Assembly: GCF_000300275.1 (NCBI RefSeq)
Contig: NZ_AMRN01000001.1
Location: 682,001-746,000, forward strand
Reading direction: 5' to 3'
Length of the DNA stretch: 64,000 nucleotides
From: Thalassospira profundimaris WP0211
GTDB lineage: Bacteria > Pseudomonadota > Alphaproteobacteria > Rhodospirillales > Thalassospiraceae
Part shown: one piece after another, positions 37,284-48,412 of the stretch
How the letters are laid out: each line of letters starts with the position of its first letter
Numbering within the stretch: the stretch's first letter is position 1
Translations under genes and position numbers: made by a program
Notes under the pieces: generated by a model
The model's input: only the letters and a program-made list of their open reading frames with translations
What the model was told of the DNA's origin: nothing
Database searches by the model: none

Positions 37284-38402
37284 ATGAAGCTGACCATCGA
37301 ACGCGCGGCGCTGTTGAAATCGCTGACCCATGTTCAAAGCGTTGTTGAACGACGTAACACCATTCCGATTCTGTCCAATATTTTGCTCCGGGCAGAGAAT
37401 GATCGTCTTGCGCTGACCGCGACCGATATGGACCTCGAAGTCATCGAAACCACGACGGCCGAGGTGTCCGAACCGGGCGCGACCACGACCCCTGCCCATA
37501 CCCTTTATGAAATCGTGCGCAAGCTGCCCGAAGGCTCTCAGGTGCAAATCTCGCTTGAGCCGGGTGCGGGCCGCCTGACCCTTTCTGCCGGTCGTTCGAA
37601 GTTTAACCTTGCCGTTCTGCCGGTTGATGATTTCCCGGTCATGTCGGGTGGCGATCTTCCGGTCAGCTTCGGTCTGGCGGCGGCCGAACTGCGCGGCCTG
37701 ATTGACCGTGCCGAGTTCGCGATCTCGACCGAGGAAACCCGGTATTACCTCAATGGTATCTATTTCCATGCCACCGACGCCGAAGGCACCAAGATCCTGC
37801 GCGCGGTTGCAACCGACGGTCACCGTCTGGCGCGCGTCGAAGCCCCGCTGCCTGATGGTGCTGAAAACATGCCGGGCGTCATCGTGCCGCGCAAAACCGT
37901 TGGTGAACTTCGCAAACTGATCGAAGAAACCGGCGAAGCCGTCGATATCGCGCTGTCTGATACCAAAATCCGCTTTGGTTTCGGCGATGCGGTCCTGACC
38001 TCCAAGCTGATTGACGGTACCTTCCCGGATTACGAACGCGTGATCCCGTCAGGCAATGACAAGACCCTTGATATCGAATGCAAGGCATTTGCCGATGCGG
38101 TCGACCGTGTATCGGCGATCTCGATTGAAAAATCGCGTGCGGTGAAAGTTGTTCTGTCGGGCAATACCCTGACCCTTTCGGCCTCCAGCCCCGAACACGG
38201 CACCGCGTCCGAGGAGCTTGAAATCAACTACGACGCCGAGGATATCGAAATCGGCTTTAACTCGCGCTATCTGCTCGACATCGCCAAGCAGGTAAAGGGC
38301 GACACCCTGAACCTTCTGATGTCGGACGGATCCAGCCCGACCATCCTGCGTGACACCGACGACCTTTCGGCATTGTACGTTCTGATGCCGATGCGTGTTT
38401 GA
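37284..38402 (+). CDS. dnaN: DNA polymerase III subunit beta (sliding clamp)
   Basis: The 372-residue protein forms the ring-shaped clamp that tethers DNA polymerase III. It opens MKLTIERAALLKSLTHVQSV and ends SALYVLMPMRV; the three clamp domains are all complete, with ATDGHRLARVE in the second. AGGA precedes the ATG. recF follows 64 bp after the stop. Confidence 0.97.
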   Translation: MKLTIERAALLKSLTHVQSVVERRNTIPILSNILLRAENDRLALTATDMDLEVIETTTAEVSEPGATTTPAHTLYEIVRKLPEGSQVQISLEPGAGRLTLSAGRSKFNLAVLPVDDFPVMSGGDLPVSFGLAAAELRGLIDRAEFAISTEETRYYLNGIYFHATDAEGTKILRAVATDGHRLARVEAPLPDGAENMPGVIVPRKTVGELRKLIEETGEAVDIALSDTKIRFGFGDAVLTSKLIDGTFPDYERVIPSGNDKTLDIECKAFADAVDRVSAISIEKSRAVKVVLSGNTLTLSASSPEHGTASEELEINYDAEDIEIGFNSRYLLDIAKQVKGDTLNLLMSDGSSPTILRDTDDLSALYVLMPMRV

Positions 38403-38466
38403 CGGTTAGTACGATCAAGCTGTGGCTGCTCTTGCCAATAACCTCATGCCAAAAGACGGGGTGTCG

Positions 38467-42103
<3,637 letters not shown>

Positions 42104-42109
42104 GCGACC

Positions 42110-42114
42110 ATGAC
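42110..42114. repeat. Target-site duplication, left copy (ATGAC)
   Basis: ATGAC directly abuts the TGT end of the transposon and is repeated exactly at 48304-48308. Five-base duplications are characteristic of Tn7-family insertions. Confidence 0.9.
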
Positions 42115-42120
42115 TGTGAA

Positions 42121-42182
42121 TTGACTCATAAAACTGGAAACGCGACGCATAAATCTAGAATCTGTGACGCGTAAATCTAGAT
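42121..42182 (+). repeat. Three tandem TnsB-type binding sites at the gyrB-proximal end
   Basis: Three 19-bp repeats at 42121-42139, 42142-42160 and 42164-42182 share the pattern K-TGACKCRTAAA-n-CT-r-GA (for example GCGACGCATAAATCTAGAA). They are spaced 21-22 bp start to start. Closely packed sites are typical of the right, target-proximal end of Tn7. Confidence 0.85.
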
Positions 42183-42225
42183 GAATAAAAAAAAGCGCCC
42201 TCAAAGTAGGGCGCTTTTTTTATTC
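42183..42225. terminator. Strong bidirectional terminator inside the transposon end
   Basis: GAAT-A8-GCGCCCT (42183-42201) pairs with AGGGCGC-T7-ATTC (42208-42225) around CAAAGT. It directly follows the third TnsB-type site and is placed to stop gyrB transcripts entering the element, or element transcripts leaving it. Confidence 0.92.
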
Positions 42226-42364
42226 AGAAGGATATTGATGTTGTTTTATTGCTCTTCGTTGTGCGAACCTTATTGGCAACAACAAGTTTATATGGGGGGC
42301 AAGGCCGCGGCGATCGTCATTACTTTTCTTATGTTCATCCGCAATGCTTATTCAAATCACGCGA

Positions 42365-42393
42365 TGAGCCGAATAGAATGAATAATCGGCTCA
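42365..42393. promoter_or_regulatory. Inverted repeat just before the fic ribosome site
   Basis: TGAGCCGA (42365-42372) and TCGGCTCA (42386-42393) are perfect 8-bp arms with a 13-base spacer, ending directly before AAAGGA. It could be an operator, perhaps for the winged helix of the Fic protein itself, or a translational hairpin. Confidence 0.5.
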
Positions 42394-42408
42394 GAAAGGA
42401 ATATTGTG

Positions 42409-43515
42409 ATGGGCAAATGGAACTGGCAGCACAGTGATTGGCCCAACTTCACTTGGGATAGGCAGCAAATCCAAGCCTACTTACCTCCTGTTTATCATAA
42501 ACAGGGATACGTGGCGGGATTGGTCAACTCGCTGAACGGCACCGGCACCTTAATCACCAAAGCACTTACTGAGAACATTGTCGCTTCTTTTGCAATTGAG
42601 GGCGAGCACCTCGACGCAACTGTTATATCCGATGAAATCGAGCGCGGGTTTGGCCGACCTTCCTCTTGCGATGAGGTAAAGAGTGTCGGGATACTGGAGG
42701 GAAACGCCGCTGCTTTGATATCAAACGTTTTTGACAAGTCCTCTCAAGACCTTACTCTGCATCGATTAGGGATGTGGCAGCGCTGCATGTTCGAGAGGAC
42801 ATACTCTCCGGCTCAAATCGGGCAGCCTGCAAGATGGCGAACCGAAGATATCAAGGTGGTTTCCGGTGGAATCGGTGATCGGAAAATTCATTTCGAAGCC
42901 CCTGACGCATCACGCGTCGAAATTGAGATGGAAACATTCCTTACCTGGTTCACTTCTAGCCGAGAAGCCAAAGAAATAGATCCGATTTCGAGAGCTGCTT
43001 TGGCGCATCTGTGGTTCGTGACCGTGCATCCATTCGAAGATGGCAATGGTAGGAGCGCACGCGCGGTCGCTGACCTAGCAATGTTTCAGACAGACGAAAA
43101 TGCTGTCTTGTTCCCAATGGCGCCATACATTTTAGCCGACCGTGAGATCTATTACCGAGTGTTGGAGCGAACTCAGTCTTCCGGTTTGGACATAACGGAA
43201 TGGATGATCTGGTTTTTCAAAACTTTGGAAAATGCACTCGACGGCGCGATAACCAGATTAAGCTGGAGTGTTGAAGCGAACAGCCTCGTGACGATACAGC
43301 CAGAAAATCGACTTTTGACACAACAAGTCAGAATTCTTGTGCTGCTGCATGATGATGCGGATCAAAATGTCATAAGCGCATCACAATATGCTGCGATTAA
43401 TAGCGTTAGTAAGGCGACAGCGACGCGCCACCTTACTGACCTGGTCGACAAAGGCTATCTATCCGTTTGCGAAGGACGCGGCCGTTCGACGAAATACCGT
43501 TTGTCAGGAAAATAA
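42409..43515 (+). CDS. Fic family protein (DUF4172-Fic-winged helix), class II
   Basis: The 368-residue protein has an N-terminal DUF4172-like part (WNWQHSDWPNFTWDRQQIQAYL region), the Fic catalytic loop HPFEDGNGRSAR at about residue 207, and a C-terminal winged-helix (VSKATATRHLTDLVDKGYL). The inhibitory motif S-x3-E-G is present at residues 60-65 ahead of the Fic core, which makes it a class II Fic enzyme that is auto-inhibited. It should transfer AMP to a target protein; the target is unknown. AAAGGA lies eight bases before the ATG. It is the first cargo gene, converging on the gene at 43527. Confidence 0.88.
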   Translation: MGKWNWQHSDWPNFTWDRQQIQAYLPPVYHKQGYVAGLVNSLNGTGTLITKALTENIVASFAIEGEHLDATVISDEIERGFGRPSSCDEVKSVGILEGNAAALISNVFDKSSQDLTLHRLGMWQRCMFERTYSPAQIGQPARWRTEDIKVVSGGIGDRKIHFEAPDASRVEIEMETFLTWFTSSREAKEIDPISRAALAHLWFVTVHPFEDGNGRSARAVADLAMFQTDENAVLFPMAPYILADREIYYRVLERTQSSGLDITEWMIWFFKTLENALDGAITRLSWSVEANSLVTIQPENRLLTQQVRILVLLHDDADQNVISASQYAAINSVSKATATRHLTDLVDKGYLSVCEGRGRSTKYRLSGK

Positions 43516-43526
43516 TTGATCAGGCA

Positions 43527-44504
43527 TTAGACCATGCCAAAATCTGGTATGCCCTGACGCATGATTTCGCGAAGGGTTAGAGAATAACGAGAGGGTCGGT
43601 CGTTTCCTTTTGGACGACGAACAATCTTCATTTCGCTGCCCGTTTCATCAAATTCGATTATCCCGGCTTGATGAATGTCCAGAGCATCAATCGCAAAATT
43701 AATTTCTTCTGATGGCCAACGGAACGAGCTGTTTCTGCAAAGCCATACGTGCCGGAAAAAGCTCGAGCGATAATCGATATCTGATAGCAGGTTCTGGAAA
43801 GCGAGTTTGTTGTTTCCTGGGGAGCCGGTCATGAACATGAAGCCGTCAACCAGCTGTAAGGCGCCATCCTCGCCACAGCGAATGCCAACAGCGTCAATGC
43901 TGACGAATTCGAAGTTGTATCTTTTAAAATAGATACTGACATCGTCACCTCCATAAAGAAGCGATTTGTGCTCATCGATCAGAGCAAGCGCGTCTTTTCT
44001 GTGAAGGGCGTCTTTGGGCATCAGGAACGTTGGAGCAGCTGATGAAGAGTATTTGCGGTTCGTTACTTCACTGAGGATTTCCTTGATGCGAACAACCGGG
44101 ACCTTTTTGTCTCGCATCTCAGCCAAGAGATCGAGTGCAGCGTCTGGATCTGCGCTGTGAATACGTGCGAACAATTCTGCAGTGTGAAAGTGACCCAGTA
44201 CGTCAAACAGGGCATTTGGTTCGAGTGCGCGCTGTCCGAGAATTTCTTGCAGTTTCATTTTTTCGCGATCTGCGATGGCATTTCCGCGGATGAGTGTTGA
44301 GCGCATCCGTTGCAAAGCGTTGCGTGTGTATCGCGTTTTCTGAGCAAGCATTTCCCAGAAATGTTCTTTATTTGCAGAGTATTGTTTACCTGCTGGTGTT
44401 TTCTCGATCGCGTTAATGAGCATTGCGATCTCCGTCCATGGAAGTCTGCGATCCCGTGCATTATCGAGTTTTGCAAGAAGTTCATCGAACGATTGTGTGC
44501 TCAT
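43527..44504 (-). CDS. Unknown protein carried by the Tn7-like element
   Basis: The 325-residue soluble protein is not one I recognise. The first 150 residues are helical and charged (DELLAKLDNARDRRLPWTE, KTRYTRNALQRMRS). The second half looks mixed alpha/beta (IYFKRYNFEFVSIDAVGIR, VWLCRNSSFRWPSEEINFAI). There is no signal peptide, membrane segment or clear catalytic motif. GGAAAAG lies about ten bases before the ATG. The stop is 11 bases from that of fic, and the start faces tnsA across 115 bp. Being a lone gene in transposon cargo, it may be a defence or addiction factor, but that is a guess. Confidence 0.75.
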   Translation of the reverse strand: MSTQSFDELLAKLDNARDRRLPWTEIAMLINAIEKTPAGKQYSANKEHFWEMLAQKTRYTRNALQRMRSTLIRGNAIADREKMKLQEILGQRALEPNALFDVLGHFHTAELFARIHSADPDAALDLLAEMRDKKVPVVRIKEILSEVTNRKYSSSAAPTFLMPKDALHRKDALALIDEHKSLLYGGDDVSIYFKRYNFEFVSIDAVGIRCGEDGALQLVDGFMFMTGSPGNNKLAFQNLLSDIDYRSSFFRHVWLCRNSSFRWPSEEINFAIDALDIHQAGIIEFDETGSEMKIVRRPKGNDRPSRYSLTLREIMRQGIPDFGMV

Positions 44505-44579
44505 TTTGATTCTTTTCCACGGTGTTGGAAGTTTCTTTCAATTACCAATAGCAGAATTTTCTGATTGTGCAAAGTTGAT

Positions 44580-44612
44580 TTGAGTCATAATATGCCACGA
44601 ATCATAACGTGG
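44580..44612 (+). promoter_or_regulatory. TnsB-site-like word and hairpin upstream of tnsA
   Basis: TTGAGTCATAA (44580-44590) matches the terminal-end word TTGACTCATAA at 10 of 11 positions. CCACG (44595-44599) and CGTGG (44608-44612) form a small inverted repeat just before the start codon. In Tn7, TnsB represses the tns promoter by binding the end; an internal site could serve this here. Confidence 0.3.
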
Positions 44613-44619
44613 ATTGTGA

Positions 44620-45267
44620 ATGATGTTTGACCCCCATGCACAAAGAAGCAGGAAGGTTGTCCGACGGACAACGCATCGCGTTGTTGGTCGTTTCCCAAGC
44701 TTGAAATCCAGTCGGGTCGTCCACTGGGAGTCCCAGCTCGAGCGCGACATGATACGTTTGTTGGAGTTTGATCCGGCGGTGTTGTCATATCGTGAGCAAC
44801 CAGAGCCTCTTACTTATTTCGAGAGCGGAAAAAGGCGCAAATACACACCTGATTTTATCGCGCAGATGACGACTGGCGTAACTGTCTTTGAAGTGAAGCC
44901 TTACGAACAGTCCTTAACAAGCCCCCTGAAAGAAAGACTTGTCGCTTTTCGGGAGTACTACAGCGCGCAAGGCATAGATTTCCTGGTGATGACCGAGCGC
45001 GAAATCCGAAAAGAACCGCGACTTTCAAACATCACCAAACTCTTGCGGTATCAGCGCGAAATCGTAAATCCCACCAGCAAGCAGGTTGTTATCAATCTCA
45101 TTGATAGCGGTGTTCAGACCCTTACGGGGTTGTTCGAACATTTGAAAGAGCATGGTGTTCCGTTCTCGCAAGTCTATGCACTCATTGCTCAAGGCATTCT
45201 TGGCGTCGATATTAATCAACCGATCGACAACGACGATACATCTGTTTGTTTGCGGAGGGCTTCTTAA
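44620..45267 (+). CDS. tnsA: TnsA-like transposon endonuclease
   Basis: The 215-residue protein has the restriction-endonuclease-like core of TnsA: Glu41 in WESQLERD, Asp78 in YTPDF, and Glu91-Val-Lys93 in FEVKP, followed by a C-terminal helical part for TnsC/TnsB contact. TnsA cuts the 5' ends of the transposon while TnsB cuts the 3' ends. It appears complete. Its stop overlaps the tnsB start (TAATG at 45265-45269), the usual coupling. Ribosome site is weak. Confidence 0.85.
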   Translation: MMFDPHAQRSRKVVRRTTHRVVGRFPSLKSSRVVHWESQLERDMIRLLEFDPAVLSYREQPEPLTYFESGKRRKYTPDFIAQMTTGVTVFEVKPYEQSLTSPLKERLVAFREYYSAQGIDFLVMTEREIRKEPRLSNITKLLRYQREIVNPTSKQVVINLIDSGVQTLTGLFEHLKEHGVPFSQVYALIAQGILGVDINQPIDNDDTSVCLRRAS

Positions 45268-46079
45268 TGGTTGCTGTTCGCATCGGTATGGGAACTGAGG
45301 TGTCTGTTGGTGAAACGATCTATGCCGTCCGTCGTTGCCTTGCAGGGGATATTCTTCAGCTTGAGTCAGAAGATGACGGTCAATTGGTGAAAATCCCGAG
45401 ACCTGAGTTGGCGTTTTCCGTGGCCAACGGTGAAGCTTCCATCATCGTTGGTGACCGGAAGCAGCAAGTTTTAGAACGTCAGGATCTGAGTGTCCTTCCC
45501 GAAAAAGATCGCGATGAGCTACGTCGCAGGCTTGCCTACGTAAAATTGGTCGAGAAGCCGAGGGTTGCGGAGAGTGGCGCAGCTTTGGTGAAAGCCAGCA
45601 TCGAAATTGGTGCGGCACAACTCAACGACCTTAAACCGCCGTCAGTGGCAACGCTCTATAACTGGTGCAAACTTTATCGTCAGGCTGGCGGCGACCCTGT
45701 GGCTTTGGTGCCGCAAACAAAGCGCCGAGGGAACCGACAACGTCGATTTTCTCCTGAGGTGCTCGAAATCCTTCAGGCCGTAATTAATGAGCGATTTCTG
45801 GTTACGTCCAGGCCGAGGCCGACGGATATTTACTCCGCTGTCGTCGTCGAGATCGACAGACTGAATGCATATAGACCAGCATTTGATCAACTGGCAGTGC
45901 CGACGCTTAGAACTCTCTATCGCGAAATCAAGAAACTCGAGCCCTACACATACTTGAAGGGTCGATACGGGAAACACATTGCCGAAAAGGAAACACGACA
46001 CGTGGGAAAAGGTGCATTTTCCTCTCGACCGCTTGAGCGGGTTGAGAAACGCGCGCGAGAATCTGCTGAGTACCTTTGA
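45267..46079 (+). pseudogene. tnsB: TnsB-like transposase, truncated before the DDE domain
   Basis: The 270-codon frame gives the N-terminal DNA-binding region of a TnsB/Mu-type transposase: helix-turn-helix PPSVATLYNWCKLYRQAGGD, RRFSPEVLEILQAVI, and the conserved lead-in GRYGKHIAEKETRHVGKGAF then RPLERVE. Family members continue into the catalytic DDE core at exactly this point; here the frame ends after ten unrelated residues. A GGAGG site precedes the ATG at 45267. It can bind ends at most and cannot catalyse strand transfer. The remnant may act as a repressor. Confidence 0.85.
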
Positions 46080-46767
46080 TGCCCAAGAGCTACTCGGCGT
46101 TTCAAAGCATCCGCTCATGAAGCTGGTGAAGGCAGGCCTGATCAAAGCCATCAAGGGGCCAAAGGTTGATGGTTCTCGGCATTGGGCTTTCAAAAAGCAG
46201 GATGTCGATGAGTTCATTGCATCTGTGGCAAATCAAGCGACCTATTGTCTGTTCGCAGATGAGCCTGTGACTTTTGCCAAAGCGGTACGTCGCTGTACCG
46301 CCAAGGGGCTTTGTATCGTTGATCAGATCCATGGAGTGCTCAGTGGTGAGTTGAAAGCGCTGAAGTGCTCGATACAAGTCACCAATCTCAAAGATCTGTT
46401 CTTCAATGACGCAGACTTCCGAGCTTTTCTTTACAACGAAAAGCGGACGATCAAATGGGCGGTTACCATTCGTGAAGCGTCAAGGATGCTTGGGCTAAAT
46501 GAAGAAGCAACACGTCATCTCGTGCATAAGGGGTTTCTTGAAACAACCTCTGTCCCGGTAGATGGCCGTCTGCGCAGACAGGTTTCACTGGATGCGATTG
46601 AGCGGTTCAAGGCAACTTACGTCTCCGCTTCAAGCTTGGCAGCCCACAAGAATGCTTCCGCAAGATCCGTCGTTGCCCAGCTACAGGAATCGGGGACCAA
46701 TCCTGTTACCGGGCCAGCGATCGATGGAAGTCGTCAATACTTCTACAGGCGATCCGCGATAGCATAG
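46042..46767 (+). pseudogene. C-terminal fragment of a TniQ/TnsD-like targeting protein
   Basis: About 240 codons in a frame shifted relative to tnsB encode a chain of MerR-like helix-turn-helix units: FDAQELLGVSKHPLMKLVKA, then WAVTIREASRMLGLNEEATR, then VSASSLAAHKNASARSVVAQ. Serial DNA-binding units of this kind are found in the back half of TniQ-type proteins. The zinc-finger N-terminal part and tnsC are missing. The open frame reaches back to 45979 only by overlapping tnsB. The identity as TniQ rests on position and fold resemblance. Confidence 0.6.
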
Positions 46768-46837
46768 GGCGCCATCTCACAGGGATAAGTCGGGGACCGA
46801 ACCGGTGCGAACCAATTGACTCTTTGTTGGTATGTCG

Positions 46838-47035
46838 TCACTCTGACGGCTGCGACGCAACGATAGCATTCGTTGCCCGCTTTCCGAAGCCCGCATTTTC
46901 GCGGGCTTTCGTGTATTTACAGTAAGCTTCCTTGTCTGACCCGGCCTCCACATAGACAAGTGGTTTGTGGATACTGGCCGACCAGTCTTCATCACCGACA
47001 GATTCAATGGTCGGTTCAAGTCGATACAGACGCAT
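46838..47035 (-). CDS. Small protein, partner of the membrane protein in transposon cargo
   Basis: The 65-residue protein opens MRLYRLEPTIESVGDEDWSA and contains VYVEAGSDKEAYCKYTKA, a layout seen in small stand-alone proteins that handle a substrate at a beta-strand/helix unit. AAGGAA lies eight bases before the ATG. It overlaps the 3' end of the upstream membrane-protein gene by 20 bases in another frame, so the two are translationally coupled. Function unknown. Confidence 0.65.
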   Translation of the reverse strand: MRLYRLEPTIESVGDEDWSASIHKPLVYVEAGSDKEAYCKYTKARENAGFGKRATNAIVASQPSE

Positions 47036-48035
47036 TCTTGCTTTCCTTCTTGGCTGCAATTTCATAGATCGATTTGCCAACTCGGAACGGGAAGGCGAAA
47101 CAGGCGATGATCAACGGGAGGAATTTGATGTTAGGAACACTACCATCAAGCTTCGCTTCGTAGTAATTCATCAAAAATTCTAATCTTAACTTTGTGCTCC
47201 AGATGTCTACGAGAAGGTTATACAATTCACCAACTTTTTTTAGTTGATTGATCTCTTTCTCATGGTGACTTTCTTTGAGTGATAACTTCGAGGAAAACCA
47301 TGTATAAGACCACGAAAAGTCGCCAACAATGAAGAGATCGTTGCTGTACAACTCTACCGTCTTTGGAAGAGTGATCGGAGGTATTCCAATTTGGATAAGT
47401 TCGGCATTGATTTTGGAAACTAATTTACTTGCGTCTCCTTCCAGCTGCATCAATTGAGCCGATCGATCAACTAACTTGCTAAAATAGGCTCTTGAGCGAC
47501 CAAGTATGAAGGGTGTTTCGTTAGTTTCATTGTTATCAGCAACTAACATCAGATAATCTTCTGTCGTCGTCGCAAATGTTTTGAGCCAAGAACCAAAGTT
47601 GTCGAGAATGGTACAGACCTCGACATATAATTCTTCGGTCGCCGGACAATGTTGACTACGGAACAACTGCCAATATTCCGTACTGTTGATGTTCGCCTCG
47701 ACGGTGTTCTCGATAAGACGATCAAACTGTTGCTGAGTTTCCTGCTGTTGATGTAGCAAAACTGTCATCGTGAGAGATGGCACAAATGTGACGATCCATA
47801 CCAGATCAGCAACCTTCCAGAAGCGCGCAGATCGATGCCTACATAGGTTAGCCAATGCGATGCCTGACAATAGGCACAGGAGCGCGGTAATACCTGGATG
47901 CTCGGCAAGAGGTTCTCGGTGCCCCGATGCTAAGGTGACAATCAGAGCAGCTATATATGCAAATCCAACTGCGGCGGCTACGGCGTACACAAGCTGGACA
48001 AACAGCTCATCCTTGGATGCCTTCTGAGTTTCCAA
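47016..48035 (-). CDS. Unknown membrane protein carried by the Tn7-like element
   Basis: The 339-residue protein has three membrane segments in the first 100 residues (about 13-36, 45-62, 73-92), a long helical cytoplasmic or periplasmic domain (QQQETQQQFDRLIENTVEAN onward), and one more segment near residue 310 (FLPLIIACFAFPFRVG). I do not recognise the family. It starts at TTG (48035) with a strong GGGGGAG site six bases upstream. It shares an operon with the 65-residue protein. Position at the gyrB-distal end of the element marks both as cargo. Confidence 0.72.
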   Translation of the reverse strand: METQKASKDELFVQLVYAVAAAVGFAYIAALIVTLASGHREPLAEHPGITALLCLLSGIALANLCRHRSARFWKVADLVWIVTFVPSLTMTVLLHQQQETQQQFDRLIENTVEANINSTEYWQLFRSQHCPATEELYVEVCTILDNFGSWLKTFATTTEDYLMLVADNNETNETPFILGRSRAYFSKLVDRSAQLMQLEGDASKLVSKINAELIQIGIPPITLPKTVELYSNDLFIVGDFSWSYTWFSSKLSLKESHHEKEINQLKKVGELYNLLVDIWSTKLRLEFLMNYYEAKLDGSVPNIKFLPLIIACFAFPFRVGKSIYEIAAKKESKNASVST

Positions 48036-48197
48036 TAACTTCTCCCCCGAACCTGTGCCGGTTAGCCGTGCCTCATCGTCTTTACGTAGTTCAAACTTTT
48101 TTAAATCGACACAAAAATCGAGAATCTTGTCGTAACTCTCGAGAGAAACATTTCCCTCAAGTAATTGACATTAAAAGACATTATTCGCACGGTAAAA

Positions 48198-48297
48198 AAT
48201 TATGATTTAATTTGTCATTTGAACAGAATTTAATGCGTCATGAAACGACGAATTTCGCATTGTGTTTTGCAATTACGCTTCCAGTTTTATGCGTCAA
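48198..48297 (-). repeat. TnsB-type binding sites at the gyrB-distal end
   Basis: On the minus strand sites resembling TGACGCATAAA occur at 48279-48297 (outermost), 48222-48241 (ATGACGCATTAAATTCTGTT) and, weaker, 48198-48218. The outer two are about 56 bp apart, looser than the other end, as in the left end of Tn7. Confidence 0.7.
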
Positions 48298-48303
48298 TTC
48301 ACA

Positions 48304-48308
48304 ATGAC
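48304..48308. repeat. Target-site duplication, right copy (ATGAC)
   Basis: Identical to 42110-42114 and directly follows the ACA terminus of the element. Confidence 0.9.
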
Positions 48309-48331
48309 GTTGTAAGATCACGCCAAGAAAA

Positions 48332-48368
48332 ACAAAGCCGGAGATGGATTTCCCATCTCCGGCTTTGT
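48332..48368. terminator. Bidirectional terminator, originally between gyrB and the aminotransferase gene
   Basis: Perfect 16-bp arms ACAAAGCCGGAGATGG (48332-48347) and CCATCTCCGGCTTTGT (48353-48368) around a 5-base loop. It serves the minus-strand gene at 48413 and, before the insertion, probably gyrB as well, as it would then have lain about 24 bp past the target site. Confidence 0.85.
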
Positions 48369-48412
48369 CATTGGTGCGCTTTGCACGCTACTTTTGCACA
48401 GCGATTCTCAGA

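Larger units (their letters stand above)
42115..48303 (+). mobile_element. Tn7-like transposon, internally deleted, inserted downstream of gyrB
   Basis: The element is 6189 bp. Its ends are 28-bp terminal inverted repeats (42115-42142 and 48276-48303) with 26 identical positions, beginning TGTGAATTGAC and ending in ACA on the plus strand, flanked by a perfect ATGAC duplication. It encodes a TnsA-type endonuclease, a truncated TnsB, a C-terminal TniQ-like fragment, and cargo: Fic protein, an unknown 325-residue protein, and a membrane protein with a small partner. Base composition is visibly more AT-rich than the chromosome. Insertion just past an essential gene fits TniQ/TnsD-guided targeting. 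No tnsC or DDE domain remains, so it should not move by itself. Confidence 0.93.

Noticed and set aside
45979..46041. ATG at 45979 as the true start of a helix-turn-helix gene
   Set aside because: It lies inside the conserved tnsB coding segment in another frame, without a ribosome site; the homologous part begins only after the breakpoint.
42115..48303. CRISPR-associated (CAST-type) Tn7 element
   Set aside because: No cas gene, Cas12k-like frame or spaced direct repeats are present; the only repeats are TnsB-type end sites.
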